Assembly: GCA_012267605.1 (NCBI GenBank)
Contig: JAAXGF010000093.1
Location: forward strand, 1 to 7,136
Length of the DNA: 7,136 bases
From: Alphaproteobacteria bacterium
GTDB lineage: Bacteria; Pseudomonadota; Alphaproteobacteria; JAAXGF01
Direction of reading: 5' to 3'
Each line of letters starts with the position of its first letter. Position 1 is the stretch's first letter. The notes below the pieces were generated by a model that had not been told where the DNA came from, ran no database searches, and saw only the letters and a program-made list of their open reading frames with translations. Both the position numbers and the translations under genes were made by a program. Positions 6,849 to 7,136 of the stretch are shown here, in pieces.

Positions 6849-7136
6849 TCGGGAGTTTGGCAGTTCGTCCCGTAACCCGCAGCATCTGCCGCCCAGGGCC
6901 ATCCGACAATCGCCGTTATTGCAAATCAGTTATGCGCCCAAAGCATGGCCAGCGCGCAACAACGCGGAAACCCGCACGGACCGTTTTGCGAAGGCGAATT
7001 GGCTGGAGAAGCGAACTAGATTTGCGATTCGGCATTGGTTCAGGCCTGGATCCGTGTGTACCTCGGATGCTAGTGCCTGAGTTTGAATTCGGTCGAACTT
7101 GACAAAGGTCATGCAAGTGGACACTTCTAAAAACCT

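Larger units (their letters stand above)
6535..7136. other. 602-bp stretch without a convincing gene, rich in hairpins on its left side
   Basis: Open frames here begin at TTG codons or lack ribosome binding sites, and none shows a recognisable domain. The left half (6582-6848) holds a chain of inverted repeats described separately. The right part (about 6850-7090) shows nothing I can interpret. At the very end AAAGG (7104-7108) precedes ATG (7111) and an in-frame GTG (7117), with codons open to the edge. A gene may start there, and TTGACA (7099-7104) sits in front of it, but too little is visible to call one. Confidence 0.55.

Noticed and set aside
6588..6902. 104-residue minus-strand frame over the hairpin cluster
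   Set aside because: It has no start context, its composition is irregular, and it runs through several perfect inverted repeats that better explain the sequence.
6724..7102. Two overlapping plus-strand frames (6724-7080 and 6785-7102)
   Set aside because: Both begin at TTG, lie over the hairpin region, are arginine-rich and low in order, and lack ribosome binding sites.

Overview
The window looks like a chromosomal segment from a moderately GC-rich proteobacterium, most likely an alphaproteobacterium of Rhodospirillales type. That placement is an inference from the character of the three large proteins and has not been tested by any search. No insertion sequence, integrase, CRISPR array, tRNA or rRNA is visible. 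Most of the window is ordinary housekeeping or accessory metabolism. The less explained material lies in the three non-coding stretches.

Layout, left to right. Positions 1-144 are non-coding upstream DNA, with a faint minus-strand reading that resembles the core of a Vsr-type endonuclease, possibly a decayed remnant. A small exported, helix-rich protein of unknown function is encoded at 145-552 (+). Positions 553-995 form a gap that becomes clearly AT-richer toward its right end and holds an inverted repeat around a -10-like hexamer. Next come two minus-strand genes that probably form one transcription unit: an M3-family oligoendopeptidase (4167 to 2386, transcribed first) and, 28 bases after its stop, an ABC1/UbiB-family atypical kinase (2357 to 996). 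A 129-bp divergent intergenic region separates them from a plus-strand long-chain fatty acyl-CoA synthetase-like AMP-forming ligase (4297-6060). After a 138-bp leader with inverted repeats comes a small exported protein with four cysteines in its mature part (6199-6534). Positions 6535-7136 carry no convincing gene but contain a striking series of hairpins between 6582 and 6848, including two neighbouring hairpins that display the same ten bases at their tips.

How the genes may work together. The peptidase degrades oligopeptides in the cytoplasm, the ligase activates fatty acids, and ABC1-family kinases are linked in other organisms to ubiquinone and lipid homeostasis. The divergent arrangement leaves room for shared regulation, but the sequence alone does not prove a common pathway. 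The two exported proteins match no family I recognise. No new defence or mobile system is evident. The best candidates for something undescribed are the hairpin cluster at 6582-6848 and the four-cysteine exported protein just upstream of it.
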